Origin: Neobacillus sp. SuZ13
Lineage (GTDB): Bacteria; Bacillota; Bacilli; Bacillales; Cytobacillaceae
Assembly: GCF_030123365.1 (NCBI RefSeq)
Contig: NZ_CP126107.1
Coordinates: 2,961,501-3,025,500, forward strand
DNA length: 64,000 bases
Direction of reading: 5' to 3'
Positions 44,620-53,927 of the stretch are shown here, one piece after another. Under the pieces are notes generated by a model. That model was not told the origin of the DNA, did not search any database, and saw only the letters and a program-made list of their open reading frames with translations. The stretch's first letter is position 1, and each line of letters opens with the position of its first letter. The position numbers and the translations under genes are program-made.

Positions 44620-45102
44620 TTAAGAACAGCAATTAGATACATTTTTATTTGGAGCAGTAGTAGAACAACACTCGACGTTTTCAACATTTGCTTGAGGGAC
44701 ACAACATGTAGAAGCATTTTCATTGTTGATACCTACACTTGCTTTTGTGTAGAAAAACTCCCACTCATTTCCATCTGGGTCATGGATCCAGAATTTGTCT
44801 TGAAGAGCATAACAACAGGTTGTGTTTATTTCGTCGTATTGGGAAAGGATGCCGTTATCTGCAAGCCTGTTCTTATGTGCGATAACTTCTTCTGTACTTT
44901 GTACTTGAAAACCGAAATGTCCCACCTGATTTCCACTTACTTCATCCTGAAGATTAAGGGTGAAATTCAATCCTGGTGTTTCAAGCAAGAACTTCGCATA
45001 ATCAGGCTTTACCTTCACGGGTTTAGCCCCAAATAGTTTGCTGTAAAACTCGATCGATTTCTCTAGGTTTGTAACATTAAGACCAACATGTGCATACTTC
45101 AA
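44620..45102 (-). CDS. arsI: ArsI, C-As lyase of the ArsI/CadI family
   Basis: A 160-residue type I extradiol dioxygenase-fold protein. Metal ligands H5 (KYAHVGL), H62 (VGHFGFQ) and E115 (GNEWEFF), with the vicinal pair C96-C97 (NTTCCYALQDKFW) that binds trivalent organoarsenicals, all at the positions reported for Bacillus ArsI. It removes methyl or aryl groups from As(III). The tail has extra CC pairs (STCCVP, VECCS, NCCS), perhaps for metal handing-on. Confidence 0.94.
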   Translation of the reverse strand: MKYAHVGLNVTNLEKSIEFYSKLFGAKPVKVKPDYAKFLLETPGLNFTLNLQDEVSGNQVGHFGFQVQSTEEVIAHKNRLADNGILSQYDEINTTCCYALQDKFWIHDPDGNEWEFFYTKASVGINNENASTCCVPQANVENVECCSTTAPNKNVSNCCS

Positions 45103-45153
45103 TTTGATTCCCTCCAGATTGTTTTATATAAAGTAAATAATGAGACTCCATTC

Positions 45154-45348
45154 TTAGCACTCGCAAGCGCATCCGCCATTTTGTTGTACCGTTATTAATT
45201 TCTCGCGATTGATCCATTTTTTGACCAAATTTTGTAGGAATGTTTCCTTCGGAACGTCCTGGTATTTCCAAGCATTGTGGGCTTTTCTTTCCGTTTCTTC
45301 CTGGCGCAGTTTTATCATTTTATGGAATTCATATTCATTAAAAAACAT
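45154..45348 (-). CDS. Small protein with C-terminal CACEC motif, in the arsI unit
   Basis: A 64-residue protein (MFFNEYEFHKMIKLRQEETERKAHNAW..) ending GGCACEC. ATG 45348 follows AAGGAGG. Helical and charged in its first two-thirds. It lies between arsR and arsI on the same strand, 51 bases before arsI. The cysteine tail hints at thiol-metalloid binding, but the family is not known to me. Confidence 0.7.
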   Translation of the reverse strand: MFFNEYEFHKMIKLRQEETERKAHNAWKYQDVPKETFLQNLVKKWINREKLITVQQNGGCACEC

Positions 45349-45364
45349 CCTGAGTTCCTCCTTA

Positions 45365-45402
45365 ATCAATTTTTATTGATGTATTAATCAAAAAAAATTG
45401 AT
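45365..45402 (-). promoter_or_regulatory. Two ArsR operator boxes before the small Cys protein gene
   Basis: ATCAA-TTTTTA-TTGAT at 45365-45380 and ATCAA-AAAAAA-TTGAT at 45387-45402; centres two helical turns apart (22 bp). Confidence 0.7.
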
Positions 45403-45418
45403 ATTAATCCGAAAAAAA

Positions 45419-45757
45419 TTAGCAGTGGGTTGGCTTGAAAATACAGCAAAGCTCATGAGACAATAAATTGTTTAATTCTTCCTGGTTCAGCTCGTAATAA
45501 CTCCATGTTCCTTTTGTTTCTTTCTTGATTAGGTTGGCATCCAATAAAATCTTTAAATGGTAGGACAACTTTGATTGAGCCATATCTATCAAGGGAGATA
45601 AGTCACATACGCACATGCTGCCGTTTTTGGTTAAAAGATTCATGATCTGAAGTCTTTTTTTGTCTGCAAGGGCTTTAAACTTTTGTTCATATTGTTCGAA
45701 CATTCGGTCCATCGATACGTCTTGAATTTCGATGTTTAATTTCGATTCTTCTTTCAT
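45419..45757 (-). CDS. ArsR family metalloregulator (second)
   Basis: A 112-residue winged-HTH repressor with SMCVCDLSPLIDMAQSKLSYHLKILLDANLIKKETKGTWSYY, the ArsR metal motif and recognition helix; its C-terminus ends HELCCIFKPTHC. I start at ATG 45757 (after GGTGAG), because the longer frame to 45841 runs through an operator box at 45779-45794. It should control arsI and itself, sensing As(III) or organoarsenicals. Confidence 0.92.
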   Translation of the reverse strand: MKEESKLNIEIQDVSMDRMFEQYEQKFKALADKKRLQIMNLLTKNGSMCVCDLSPLIDMAQSKLSYHLKILLDANLIKKETKGTWSYYELNQEELNNLLSHELCCIFKPTHC

Positions 45758-45778
45758 ATTCTCACCATCTTTTCTTTC

Positions 45779-45852
45779 ATCAAATAATCTTGATGTATTC
45801 ATATTATATCCAATATTTTCTTGTGTCAATAAATTAATCAAAAAAATTTGAT
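45779..45852 (-). promoter_or_regulatory. Two ArsR operator boxes before arsR
   Basis: ATCAA-ATAATC-TTGAT at 45779-45794 and ATCAA-AAAAAT-TTGAT at 45837-45852, the same ATCAA-N6-TTGAT form as the boxes at 45365. Confidence 0.7.
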
Positions 45853-46000
45853 CGCGTTTTCTTATTGTCCTAACTGGCTGGTTAATTGAAGAAGGGACAT
45901 GCTAAGAAGCATATTTCTTCATGTTATTTACTAATTATGTTCAATGAAGTATACCGAATAAAAATTTACCAACCCAAATTGCAAGTAAAATCCAAATCAT

Positions 46001-46031
46001 AAAATCCCATCTGGCTAACAGATGGGATTTT
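46001..46031. terminator. Terminator
   Basis: AAAATCCCATCTG / CAGATGGGATTTT; serves the minus-strand 77-aa gene. Confidence 0.8.
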
Positions 46032-46038
46032 ACCTTTT

Positions 46039-46272
46039 TTATTTTTTTACAGGAGGATTGTTGATATCCACATGAAAAGGCAGAAGATTATCATCTTCAT
46101 TTTGATAAAATTGTTTCTGAATTTCTTGATTGGCCATTTCTGTATCAGAATTAGGCTGGGAAGACATTCTCTCACTATAATCTTGAAAACTTTTATTCAT
46201 AGCCTGATTTGCCTGCGTGGTAGCATTATTTGTTTCGCTTTCTTTTAACACATCGATCCCTCGCTTAATCAT
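46039..46272 (-). CDS. Hypothetical protein (77 aa)
   Basis: A 77-residue, Gln/Asn/Ser-rich, low-hydrophobicity protein (TTQANQAMNKSFQDYSERMSSQPNSDTE) of the kind seen among Bacillus spore-associated small proteins. It begins MIKRGIDVLKESE and ends in a terminator. RBS GAGAT is weak. Not recognised. Confidence 0.55.
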   Translation of the reverse strand: MIKRGIDVLKESETNNATTQANQAMNKSFQDYSERMSSQPNSDTEMANQEIQKQFYQNEDDNLLPFHVDINNPPVKK

Positions 46273-46417
46273 TTTTTGTGCTCATACTATCTCTTATTAA
46301 TTTTGTTGTTTATAAACAATTCATACACGCGATTTTTTAGCAAATAATATTAATAAAAAAAACTCTGGAAGACATTCTAAAAACGATATTAAAATTTCTT
46401 TAGGGAGAATGGTGACT

Positions 46418-47323
46418 ATGAAAAAAATTAGCTTATGGATGACTATTTTAGCATTAATAGTTTTCTCCGCTGCTTGCGGTGGAGGCAATGATAAGAATAA
46501 GGGTGGAGGCACTGCTGACAAAGGAGAAAAAGGAGTATCTGGTTCTTTAGTTGTTTCAGGATCATCTGCCATGCAGCCACTGGTTGCAGCTGCAGCGGAA
46601 GAATTTATGGCGAACAATCCGGATGTGGATATTCAAGTTAATGCCGGAGGATCTGGTACAGGCTTATCACAGGTTGCGGAAGGATCCGTTCAAATTGGTA
46701 ACTCAGATGTATTTGCAGAAGAAAAGGAAGGGATCCCTGCAGATCAATTAGTCGATCATAAAGTAGCCGTTGTTGGGATTACTGCTGCAGTCAATCCTGG
46801 AGTCGGTATTAAAGACATTTCAAAAGAAAATCTGATTAAAGTATTTACTGGGAAAATTACTAACTGGAAAGACGTAGGCGGAAAAGATCAGAAAATCGTC
46901 TTAGTTAATCGCCCTGATGCTTCCGGTACTCGTGCCGTATTTAACAAGTTCGGGCTAGATGGAGCAACACCAGCAGAAGGTATTACCGAGGATTCCTCAA
47001 ATACGGTTAAAAAAATCGTTAATGAAACCGCAGGTGCTGTTGGTTACTTAGCCTTCTCTTATTTCACTGATGATAAGGTAACGCCGTTGTCAATTGATGG
47101 GGTGGAAGCTACTGATGAAAATGTACAAACCGGTAAATTTCCTATTTGGGCCTATGAACATTCTTATACAAAAGGTGAACCAAGTGGGGCAGCGAAAGGT
47201 TTCTTGGACTATTTAATGTCAGACGACGTTCAAAATACCTTATTAAAAGATCAAGGGTATCTACCCGTCACAAAAATGCAGGTGGAACGTGACGCTAAAG
47301 GGAATCAAACAAATAAAAAATGA
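46418..47323 (+). CDS. pstS: PstS, phosphate-binding lipoprotein
   Basis: A 301-residue lipoprotein: signal peptide with lipobox SAAC, then the PstS body (LVVSGSSAMQPLVAAAAEEF; VDIQVNAGGSGTGLSQVAEG; NRPDASGTRAVFNKF; ADQLVDHKVAVVGI). ATG 46418 is preceded by AGGGAGAATGG. It binds phosphate outside the membrane for PstC-PstA. First gene of a full pst operon ending with phoU. Confidence 0.95.
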   Translation: MKKISLWMTILALIVFSAACGGGNDKNKGGGTADKGEKGVSGSLVVSGSSAMQPLVAAAAEEFMANNPDVDIQVNAGGSGTGLSQVAEGSVQIGNSDVFAEEKEGIPADQLVDHKVAVVGITAAVNPGVGIKDISKENLIKVFTGKITNWKDVGGKDQKIVLVNRPDASGTRAVFNKFGLDGATPAEGITEDSSNTVKKIVNETAGAVGYLAFSYFTDDKVTPLSIDGVEATDENVQTGKFPIWAYEHSYTKGEPSGAAKGFLDYLMSDDVQNTLLKDQGYLPVTKMQVERDAKGNQTNKK

Positions 47324-47397
47324 GATCCTAGGTGGAAACAGGGTAAATGTACTAACACATTTACCCTTATAACGTAATTCAGGGGTGTTTGTGCATT

Positions 47398-48321
47398 ATG
47401 GAAAAACTGCTTCCGGCAAAAGAAAGACTACTAAAATCACCTAAAGATAGAGCGGGCGGGGAATTCAGAGGAAAAGTCCTTGTTCTTTTATGTGCGGTGA
47501 TCATGATTTCCGCAACTATTGCCATTACTATTTTTTTAACTACAAAAGGGCTGCAATCCTTTATTAAGAATGGTGTCAATTTAGTTGAGTTCTTAACCAG
47601 TAAGACCTGGGACCCTACTAACAAAGCTAATCCGAAGTATGGAACGTTACCTTTTATTTTTGGTTCCTTTGCTGTTACCTTTTTATCGGCACTTGTGGCA
47701 GCACCATTAGGGATTGGCGGCGCCATTTTTATGACAGAAATTGCCCAGTCTTGGGGGAAAAAGGTTCTGCAGCCGGTCATTGAATTACTTGTCGGAATTC
47801 CTTCAGTTGTGTATGGTTTCATCGGGCTTACCGTTTTAGTTCCATTTATCCGGGAACATATTGGAGGACTTGGATTTAGTCTGCTTTCCGGGACGATTGT
47901 GCTTTCCATTATGATATTACCAACCGTAACAAGCATTGCCACAGATGCAATGAGTTCCTTGCCAAAACCGTTAAGAGAAGGTTCTTATGCATTAGGAGCA
48001 ACCCGTTGGCAAACGATTAGGAAAGTGTTGATTCCTGCAGCATTGCCTTCGCTGCTCACTGCTATTGTACTTGGTATGGCGAGAGCGTTTGGGGAAGCGT
48101 TGGCTGTTCAGATGGTCATTGGGAATGTGAAGACATTACCATCAAGTTTGTTAGAGGCTTCTGCTACCTTAACAACCATTATTACGTTGAACATGGGTCA
48201 TACAACATACGGGAGTGTAGAAAATAACACTCTCTGGTCGATGGGATTAATTTTATTAATCATGTCGTTTGCATTTATCCTCTTTATCCGTTATCTATCT
48301 GCAAGGAGGAAAATGAATTGA
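47398..48321 (+). CDS. pstC: PstC, phosphate ABC transporter permease
   Basis: A 307-residue, six-helix permease with the family segment GIGGAIFMTEIAQSW...LQPVIELLVGIPSVVYGFIGLTVLVPF and the EAA loop EGSYALGATRWQTIRKVLIPAALP. ATG 47398 follows CAGGGGTG. Its stop overlaps the pstA start. Confidence 0.95.
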   Translation: MEKLLPAKERLLKSPKDRAGGEFRGKVLVLLCAVIMISATIAITIFLTTKGLQSFIKNGVNLVEFLTSKTWDPTNKANPKYGTLPFIFGSFAVTFLSALVAAPLGIGGAIFMTEIAQSWGKKVLQPVIELLVGIPSVVYGFIGLTVLVPFIREHIGGLGFSLLSGTIVLSIMILPTVTSIATDAMSSLPKPLREGSYALGATRWQTIRKVLIPAALPSLLTAIVLGMARAFGEALAVQMVIGNVKTLPSSLLEASATLTTIITLNMGHTTYGSVENNTLWSMGLILLIMSFAFILFIRYLSARRKMN

Positions 48322-49205
48322 ATGCCAAGTCTGCTGATCGAATTGCGTCTTTTATCTTCTATTTAATAGCGTTCATTATTATTTCGATACTTGTTGGTTT
48401 GTTTTACTATATTTTAGTCAACGGGCTAAAAAACATCTCCCTTGGTTTCCTAACCACACCATCAAGCAATGTTAGAGGTGGGGGAGGAATCCGTGATCAA
48501 TTATTCAATTCGTTTTATATCCTGTTTATTACCATGTTGATTGCTGTACCGCTAGGAGTAGGCGGAGGAATTTATATGGCAGAGTATTCAAAACCCGGCA
48601 AGGTGACAGATTTCATTCGTTCTTGTGTGGAAGTTTTGGCATCTCTCCCTTCAATCGTTATCGGTATGTTTGGTTTATTAATGTTTGTTAACCTTACTGG
48701 ATGGGGCTATACCATATTAGGCGGTGCTCTCGCCCTTACAGTATTCAATTTACCCGTTATAGTTCGAGTTAGTGAGGACGCAATCCGAACTGTTCCTCGT
48801 GAATTAAAAGAGGCGAGCCTTGCTTTGGGGATCACTCATTGGCATACGATTAAAACAGTAATATTACCAAGTGCATTTCCAACTATATTGACAGGGATTA
48901 TCCTTGCTTCCGGCCGGGTGTTTGGGGAAGCGGCTGCTCTTTTATTTACAGCAGGATTATCTACACCAAGGCTTGATTATGGAATCTGGAATCCATTTTC
49001 AGAAAGATCACCATTAAATATTTTTCGGCCGGCGGAAACTTTGGCAGTTCATATTTGGTCTGTCAATACTCAAGGTTTAATTCCAGATGTCGAAGAGGTG
49101 TCCAGCGGTTCGTCAGCTGTCTTAGTCATTTCCGTTTTAATCTTTAATTTATTGGCAAGATGGATTGGCAGTTTGATACACCGGAAAATTACAGCAACTA
49201 AATAA
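48318..49205 (+). CDS. pstA: PstA, phosphate ABC transporter permease
   Basis: A 295-residue permease. TTG 48318 overlaps the pstC stop and follows AAGGAGG. Segments [40 protein letters not shown] and the EAA loop [25 protein letters not shown] identify PstA, and the glycine-rich [12 protein letters not shown] is also typical. Confidence 0.95.
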   Translation: MNAKSADRIASFIFYLIAFIIISILVGLFYYILVNGLKNISLGFLTTPSSNVRGGGGIRDQLFNSFYILFITMLIAVPLGVGGGIYMAEYSKPGKVTDFIRSCVEVLASLPSIVIGMFGLLMFVNLTGWGYTILGGALALTVFNLPVIVRVSEDAIRTVPRELKEASLALGITHWHTIKTVILPSAFPTILTGIILASGRVFGEAAALLFTAGLSTPRLDYGIWNPFSERSPLNIFRPAETLAVHIWSVNTQGLIPDVEEVSSGSSAVLVISVLIFNLLARWIGSLIHRKITATK

Positions 49206-49221
49206 AAAGCAGGTGGTAATC

Positions 49222-50043
49222 TTGGATACAGCTACTATGGAACGAGCGGTTGAAACGAATGTGGAACAAAGCAAAGGGAATGGCAAGCAAACGAATATTT
49301 TGCAAGTCAAAAACTTAGAAATTTTCTACGGAGAAAAACGGGCGGTTAATGGGATTTCATTAGATATTGAAAAAAACTCAGTAACTGCACTTATCGGACC
49401 ATCCGGCTGCGGAAAATCGACTTTCCTGCGAAGCATAAACAGGATGAACGATTTAATTCCTGGTGCAAGGGCTGAAGGGGAAATTGTTTATGAGGACCTT
49501 AATATTTTATCAGAGCAAATTAATGTTGTCGCTTTACGTAAAGAAATAGGGATGGTCTTTCAAAAGCCAAATCCGTTTCCCAAATCTATTTACCAAAATC
49601 TTACGCATGCATTAAAGTTTACAGGAATCCGAAAGAAAAGTGACCTTGATGATATTGTTGAAGAAAGTTTGCGGAAGGCTGCATTGTGGGAAGAGGTAAA
49701 GGACCGTCTTCATAAATCAGCCCTAGCACTTTCGGGAGGACAGCAGCAGCGTCTCTGCATTGCCAGGACGATAGCAATGAAACCAACTGTAATGCTTCTC
49801 GACGAACCTTCCTCTGCACTTGATCCTATTTCTAATGCAAAGGTTGAGGATTTGATCGTGGATTTAAAAAAGGACTATTCCATTATTATCGTCACACATA
49901 ATATGCAGCAAGCCTCTCGTGTATCGGATAAAACAGCATTCTTCCTTAGCGGTGATTTGATTGAATATGATTTAACAGAAAAAATCTTTACCAACCCTTC
50001 GCAAACAAAGACAGAAGAATATATTTCAGGAAGGTTCGGATAA
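49222..50043 (+). CDS. pstB: PstB, phosphate ABC transporter ATPase (first)
   Basis: A 273-residue ATPase. Walker [11 protein letters not shown]-loop [14 protein letters not shown], signature [13 protein letters not shown], Walker [14 protein letters not shown], and switch His in [20 protein letters not shown] 49222 is placed after AGCAGGTGG. The N-terminal ~25 residues ([17 protein letters not shown]) are an extension relative to the second copy. Confidence 0.95.
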   Translation: MDTATMERAVETNVEQSKGNGKQTNILQVKNLEIFYGEKRAVNGISLDIEKNSVTALIGPSGCGKSTFLRSINRMNDLIPGARAEGEIVYEDLNILSEQINVVALRKEIGMVFQKPNPFPKSIYQNLTHALKFTGIRKKSDLDDIVEESLRKAALWEEVKDRLHKSALALSGGQQQRLCIARTIAMKPTVMLLDEPSSALDPISNAKVEDLIVDLKKDYSIIIVTHNMQQASRVSDKTAFFLSGDLIEYDLTEKIFTNPSQTKTEEYISGRFG

Positions 50044-50057
50044 AAGGAGGGCGTACG

Positions 50058-50831
50058 ATGTCCGATATATCTGTGCATAGACAGGTTTTTCAAATAAATG
50101 ATTTAGATCTATATTATGGAGAGCATCAGGCTTTAAAGAAAATAAATTTTCCCATTAACAAAAAAGAAGTAACCGCTATTATTGGTCCTTCCGGGTGCGG
50201 AAAATCGACTTTTATTAAAACGTTGAACTTAATGATTAATTATGTCCCAAAGGTAAGGATGACTGGGGAAATTAATTATAATGGTCAAAATATATTAAAT
50301 GATAAAATCGACCTGGTCGAACTGCGGAAAAACGTGGGGATGGTATTTCAAAAAGGAAATCCTTTTCCGCAATCGATATTTGATAATGTAGCTTATGGCC
50401 CAAGAATCCATGGAATCAAAAAAAGAACTCATCTTGAAGAGGTTGTTACGAAATCATTGATGGATGTTGCCTTATGGGATGAAGTAAAGGACCGTTTAGG
50501 TGCTCCTGCTCTAGGACTCTCTGGAGGACAACAGCAGCGGTTGTGCATAGCGAGGGCCCTGGCTACAAAACCGGATGTTTTGTTAATGGACGAACCAACA
50601 TCTGCCCTGGACCCAATCTCAACGTTAAAAATTGAGGAATTAATCTTAGGACTAAAAGAAAAATATACGATTGTTATAGTGACACACAACATGCAGCAAG
50701 CCTCCAGGGTTTCGGATAAAACAGCCTTCTTTTTGATGGGGGAGTTAATTGAGCTGGACGACACTTCAAGGATATTCTCCAACCCAAGGGATGAACGTAC
50801 GGAAGGATATATTACGGGAAGATTTGGTTAA
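50058..50831 (+). CDS. pstB: PstB, phosphate ABC transporter ATPase (second)
   Basis: A 257-residue paralogue of the preceding gene, with the same motifs ([49 protein letters not shown]). Two pstB genes in tandem mirror B. subtilis pstBA-pstBB. RBS AAAAGGAGGG precedes the ATG. Confidence 0.95.
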   Translation: MSDISVHRQVFQINDLDLYYGEHQALKKINFPINKKEVTAIIGPSGCGKSTFIKTLNLMINYVPKVRMTGEINYNGQNILNDKIDLVELRKNVGMVFQKGNPFPQSIFDNVAYGPRIHGIKKRTHLEEVVTKSLMDVALWDEVKDRLGAPALGLSGGQQQRLCIARALATKPDVLLMDEPTSALDPISTLKIEELILGLKEKYTIVIVTHNMQQASRVSDKTAFFLMGELIELDDTSRIFSNPRDERTEGYITGRFG

Positions 50832-50845
50832 AGGAGTGAAAAATT

Positions 50846-51505
50846 ATGATTACAAGAATGAATTTCGATAATAATTTAAAAGAACTAAAAGATATGTTGA
50901 TGGAAATGGCCCGAAAATCGGAAAACGCGATAAAAGATAGTATCCATTCACTTATTAATCAAGACTTGGATAAAGCCAATGAAATCCTTACTAATGATGC
51001 AGTGATTGATGATTTAGAACATGAAATTAACAATAAAGCCATTACTTTAATTGCAAAGGAATCCCCTGTAGCAAAGGACCTTAGAAGAATCGTAGTTGCT
51101 TTAAAAATTTCCTCCGAAGTGGAACGAATTGCCGATAATGCCGTAAACATTGCAAAATCAACTATACATATTGGCAAAGAAAAACATATTAAGGAAATAG
51201 TTGATATCCCCAAGATGATGGATCTTGCTTTAGAAATGTTAGGTGATTCTTTAAAGGCATTCCTAGACGAGGATGTAGATCTTGCAAGAAAATGTGCACA
51301 GAAGGATGACAAGGTAGATGAAATGTATGGAAAATTGGTTAAGGAACTTATGGGGTATATACAGAATTCTCCCGATCATACCAATCAAATTACACAGTTA
51401 GCTTTCGTATGCCGCTACATTGAAAGGCTTGCTGATCATTCTACTAACATAGCGGAACATGTCATTTACCTTGTAACAGGCCAACGTTATGATTTGAACG
51501 CTTAA
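50846..51505 (+). CDS. phoU: PhoU, phosphate signalling regulator
   Basis: A 219-residue two-repeat, all-helical protein (FDNNLKELKDMLMEMARKSENAIKDSIHSL; VIDDLEHEINNKAITLIAKESPVAKDLRRIVVALKISSEVERIADNAVNIAK; ERLADHSTNIAEHVIYLVTG) with the E-(R)xxD metal-binding pairs of PhoU. It links Pst transport to the PhoR-PhoP response and limits uptake. RBS AAGGAG precedes the ATG; terminator follows. Confidence 0.95.
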   Translation: MITRMNFDNNLKELKDMLMEMARKSENAIKDSIHSLINQDLDKANEILTNDAVIDDLEHEINNKAITLIAKESPVAKDLRRIVVALKISSEVERIADNAVNIAKSTIHIGKEKHIKEIVDIPKMMDLALEMLGDSLKAFLDEDVDLARKCAQKDDKVDEMYGKLVKELMGYIQNSPDHTNQITQLAFVCRYIERLADHSTNIAEHVIYLVTGQRYDLNA

Positions 51506-51518
51506 CTCAATAAACAAG

Positions 51519-51558
51519 GGGGCTCCTGTACAATACAAGAGGTATGGAAGCCTTTTTT
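51519..51558 (+). terminator. Terminator of the pst-phoU operon
   Basis: GGGGGCTCC / GGAAGCC(TTTTTT) with a long loop. Confidence 0.7.
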
Positions 51559-52138
51559 GTGTTCACAGATTACTTACAAGAACAGGTCTTTAAGTTCGTA
51601 TTTGACACAAAGAGCAACATAACAGGGTTATAAACACAAAAAAAGCGTCGAAATGACGCTTGATGTGTAAATGTTTACTATAAGGAGTACTTTATTTTAT
51701 GATAGCTTGTATTAATTTGTGATGGACAAACACGTTTTTAAAATAATATTTTATTTTTTGTAAAGCACATTTATTGAGCAAGAAAAAGACGATTGAAAAT
51801 AAGTTGACAATAAAAGGCGACATATAAGAGATTGTTTAAAAAGAGCTCTAAGTGTCATAAACGTATTTAAAGAATGCTTGGATGTTTCCTCCAGACCTTT
51901 TAAATGTTATTAGCTGATACCTTAACCCAAATAATTTTATCGTTTTTTGTAGTGAAATCAAGAATGGTATATCAATCAAATTGGGCAAGTTAATGATATA
52001 AAATAAACCTGTATAATCCCCCTAATTAAACATTAATTTTTCAATAAAATGTAAAATGTGGTTTAAAGAATTAACGGAAGGATATATATATAAATCCTAT
52101 TTAAATTGGTGAAATTGTTAACGTAAGGAGGGATGACC
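51559..52138. other. Non-coding stretch
   Basis: No gene seen. AAAAAAGCGTCGAAATGACGCTTG near 51640 is a hairpin (AGCGTC / GACGCT). The remainder is AT-rich and featureless to me. Confidence 0.4.
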
Positions 52139-52630
52139 TTGTTCAGTCAAGTAGCAAAAGCGGTGCCCAATTTATTTACAATGGGAAATTTATTGTGCGG
52201 GGTTCTTTCCATTACGAGTAATATGAGTGGATTTTTACAAGTAGCCTCGATTTTAATTTTCATTTCAGCTATTTTTGATCTTCTTGACGGAAGGATTGCA
52301 AGAGGATTGAAAGTTAACAGTGAATTAGGTGTACAATTGGATTCCTTAGCGGATATTGTTAGTTTTGGTGTTGCTCCTGCGCTGCTATTTCATACCATTG
52401 CTGCACCGTCCATTTTAACCTCTTTGGCATTTATCCTTTTCCCCATATTGGGTGCGTTAAGATTAGCCAAGTTTAATGTCAAACCAACCATAGGGTATTT
52501 TAGGGGATTGCCTATTCCAGCGGCAGGGTTACCACTTGCTGCAATGGGGTTCTTTTCTTATAGTAATGCATGGATTACCATCATTCTTGCTGTTTTAATG
52601 GTGAGCCCAATTAGAGTAAAAAAACTTTAA
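52139..52630 (+). CDS. pssA: CDP-diacylglycerol-serine O-phosphatidyltransferase
   Basis: A 163-residue, multi-helix CDP-alcohol phosphatidyltransferase with the full signature DG-x2-AR-x8-G-x3-D-x3-D (LLDGRIARGLKVNSELGVQLDSLAD) and the PssA-like N-terminus AKAVPNLFTMGNLLCGVLSI. It makes phosphatidylserine from CDP-diacylglycerol and serine. TTG 52139 is well spaced from TAAGGAGGG; ATG 52133 lies too near. psd is not adjacent. Confidence 0.9.
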   Translation: MFSQVAKAVPNLFTMGNLLCGVLSITSNMSGFLQVASILIFISAIFDLLDGRIARGLKVNSELGVQLDSLADIVSFGVAPALLFHTIAAPSILTSLAFILFPILGALRLAKFNVKPTIGYFRGLPIPAAGLPLAAMGFFSYSNAWITIILAVLMVSPIRVKKL

Positions 52631-52646
52631 TTTAGATTCATGTGAA

Positions 52647-52684
52647 AAAGCTATCCCCTTTTTGCAAAAAGGGGATAGCTTTTT
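52647..52684 (+). terminator. Terminator after pssA
   Basis: AAAAGCTATCCCC / GGGGATAGCTTTT followed by TTTG. Confidence 0.88.
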
Positions 52685-52774
52685 TGTTTTTAGCCATGCC
52701 TTTTCGAAAATTCATCATACCTGCTTATACAGGTGCATTTCTTTGATATTGGAGCGAGCCTGTATTTAGAAAAA

Positions 52775-52803
52775 AGGCCTCTACGCCAATATCGTAGAGG
52801 CCT
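52775..52803. terminator. Bidirectional hairpin
   Basis: AGGCCTCTACG / CGTAGAGGCCT; A-rich before it, likely stops minus-strand transcription from 53208. Confidence 0.6.
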
Positions 52804-52908
52804 GATTACTTATTAAATTTCCTTTTGAACTAATCGATCAAAACAACCCATAGTTGTAGTATTTCATTTATATGCACACATATATGGTTCCGCTTGGAAG
52901 GCGATATC

Positions 52909-53208
52909 CTAACCCAAATGTTTCTCAACCTTTTCAATTTGCTGATCCATATCCATTTGTTTATCCGTACGATGGTCAATATTAATATTGGTAACGATTC
53001 GTTCCGGACCCACTTCGAGTGCTTTTTGGTGCATTTCTTTGGCCGCTTCCCATAAATCGTTGATGTCGCCTTCTAAAACGGTTGATGTTGGTGTCACCTC
53101 ATACTTTAAATCTTTTTCCTCAATGACCCGTATTTCATCGGTTACCTGTGAACTGAAACTTGGAGAATCTGTTCCAACTGGAACAATACTAATTTCTAAT
53201 AACGGCAT
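52909..53208 (-). CDS. MTH1187-family thiamine-binding protein (UPF0045)
   Basis: A 99-residue ferredoxin-like protein: PLLEISIVPVGTDSPSFSSQV, then the family core YEVTPTSTVLEGDINDLWEAAKEMH. ATG 53208 follows AAAGGAGTG; the longer frame upstream has no RBS. YkoF/MTH1187-type proteins bind thiamine or hydroxymethylpyrimidine. It lies 58 bases after the CBS gene on the same strand. Confidence 0.88.
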   Translation of the reverse strand: MPLLEISIVPVGTDSPSFSSQVTDEIRVIEEKDLKYEVTPTSTVLEGDINDLWEAAKEMHQKALEVGPERIVTNINIDHRTDKQMDMDQQIEKVEKHLG

Positions 53209-53266
53209 TATTGACACTCCTTTGTTATTTTTCCAGTGGCACATATCGGATACATTGGATTTTTGA

Positions 53267-53701
53267 TTAGAAGTTTGATTGTTTAGGTTCGGCAGGATTT
53301 GAAATATTCTTAAGGGCTTGCCCAGCTTCATCAGTCGACTGATTATTAACAGCTAGATCACCTAGAGAGACGATTCCAACCAATTTGTCATCTTCCACAA
53401 TAGGAAGACGGCGAATTTGATGCTGGGACATGAGTCTTACCGCTTCCTCCACCGACATTTCTTTGCTTCCTTTTACCACATTGTCGGTTACTAATTCAGA
53501 AATCGTGGAGTCACTTGAAAGATCATTGACAAATCCCTTTATGACTAAATCTCGGTCGGTTACGATTCCTACTAACTTTTCATTATCACAAATTGGAACG
53601 GCCCCTACATCCAGCTCTTTCATTTTCATGGCAACCTCTTTACAAGTACTTTCTGGACTACAGCTATCAACATTGGTCGTCATTACTTCAGCAACATTCA
53701 T
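53267..53701 (-). CDS. CBS-domain protein (paralogue of 37154-37588)
   Basis: A 144-residue double-CBS protein (VAEVMTTNVDSCSPESTCKEVAMKMKELDVGAVPI..VGIVTDRDLVIKG and SVEEAVRLMSQHQIRRLPIV..VGIVSLGDLAV). AGGAGGA ends seven bases before ATG 53701. The tail EAGQALKNISNPAEPKQ is like the EAEQALQSISTPSAPQQ of the copy at 37154. The two share length and pattern, so they are recent duplicates in one lineage or a conserved pair. Likely adenylate-binding regulator; partner unknown. Confidence 0.9.
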   Translation of the reverse strand: MNVAEVMTTNVDSCSPESTCKEVAMKMKELDVGAVPICDNEKLVGIVTDRDLVIKGFVNDLSSDSTISELVTDNVVKGSKEMSVEEAVRLMSQHQIRRLPIVEDDKLVGIVSLGDLAVNNQSTDEAGQALKNISNPAEPKQSNF

Positions 53702-53927
53702 GTTCATTCCTCCTTTATGATGTTTCATTTTATTTACTACCCGCCACAGCATATGGTTAAACGTGATTTCTGGCATTAATCTTCGCTTATTACTTCCAAA
53801 AAAATGAGTCTTGGAAAGAATATCATCCTTGACAGGCGTTTTGCCATATCGAAGTTTTTTCAAATGAATATGATAGGGAATAAGACTATAAAAAGGAATG
53901 TACTTATACCTAGGAAGGAGAAGTTAT

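Noticed and set aside
45758..45841. Longer ArsR start
   Set aside because: The extension contains an operator box and has no RBS at its start.
53702..53863. N-terminal extension of the CBS protein to 198 residues
   Set aside because: A strong AGGAGGA is correctly placed before ATG 53701, and the shorter form equals the paralogue's length.
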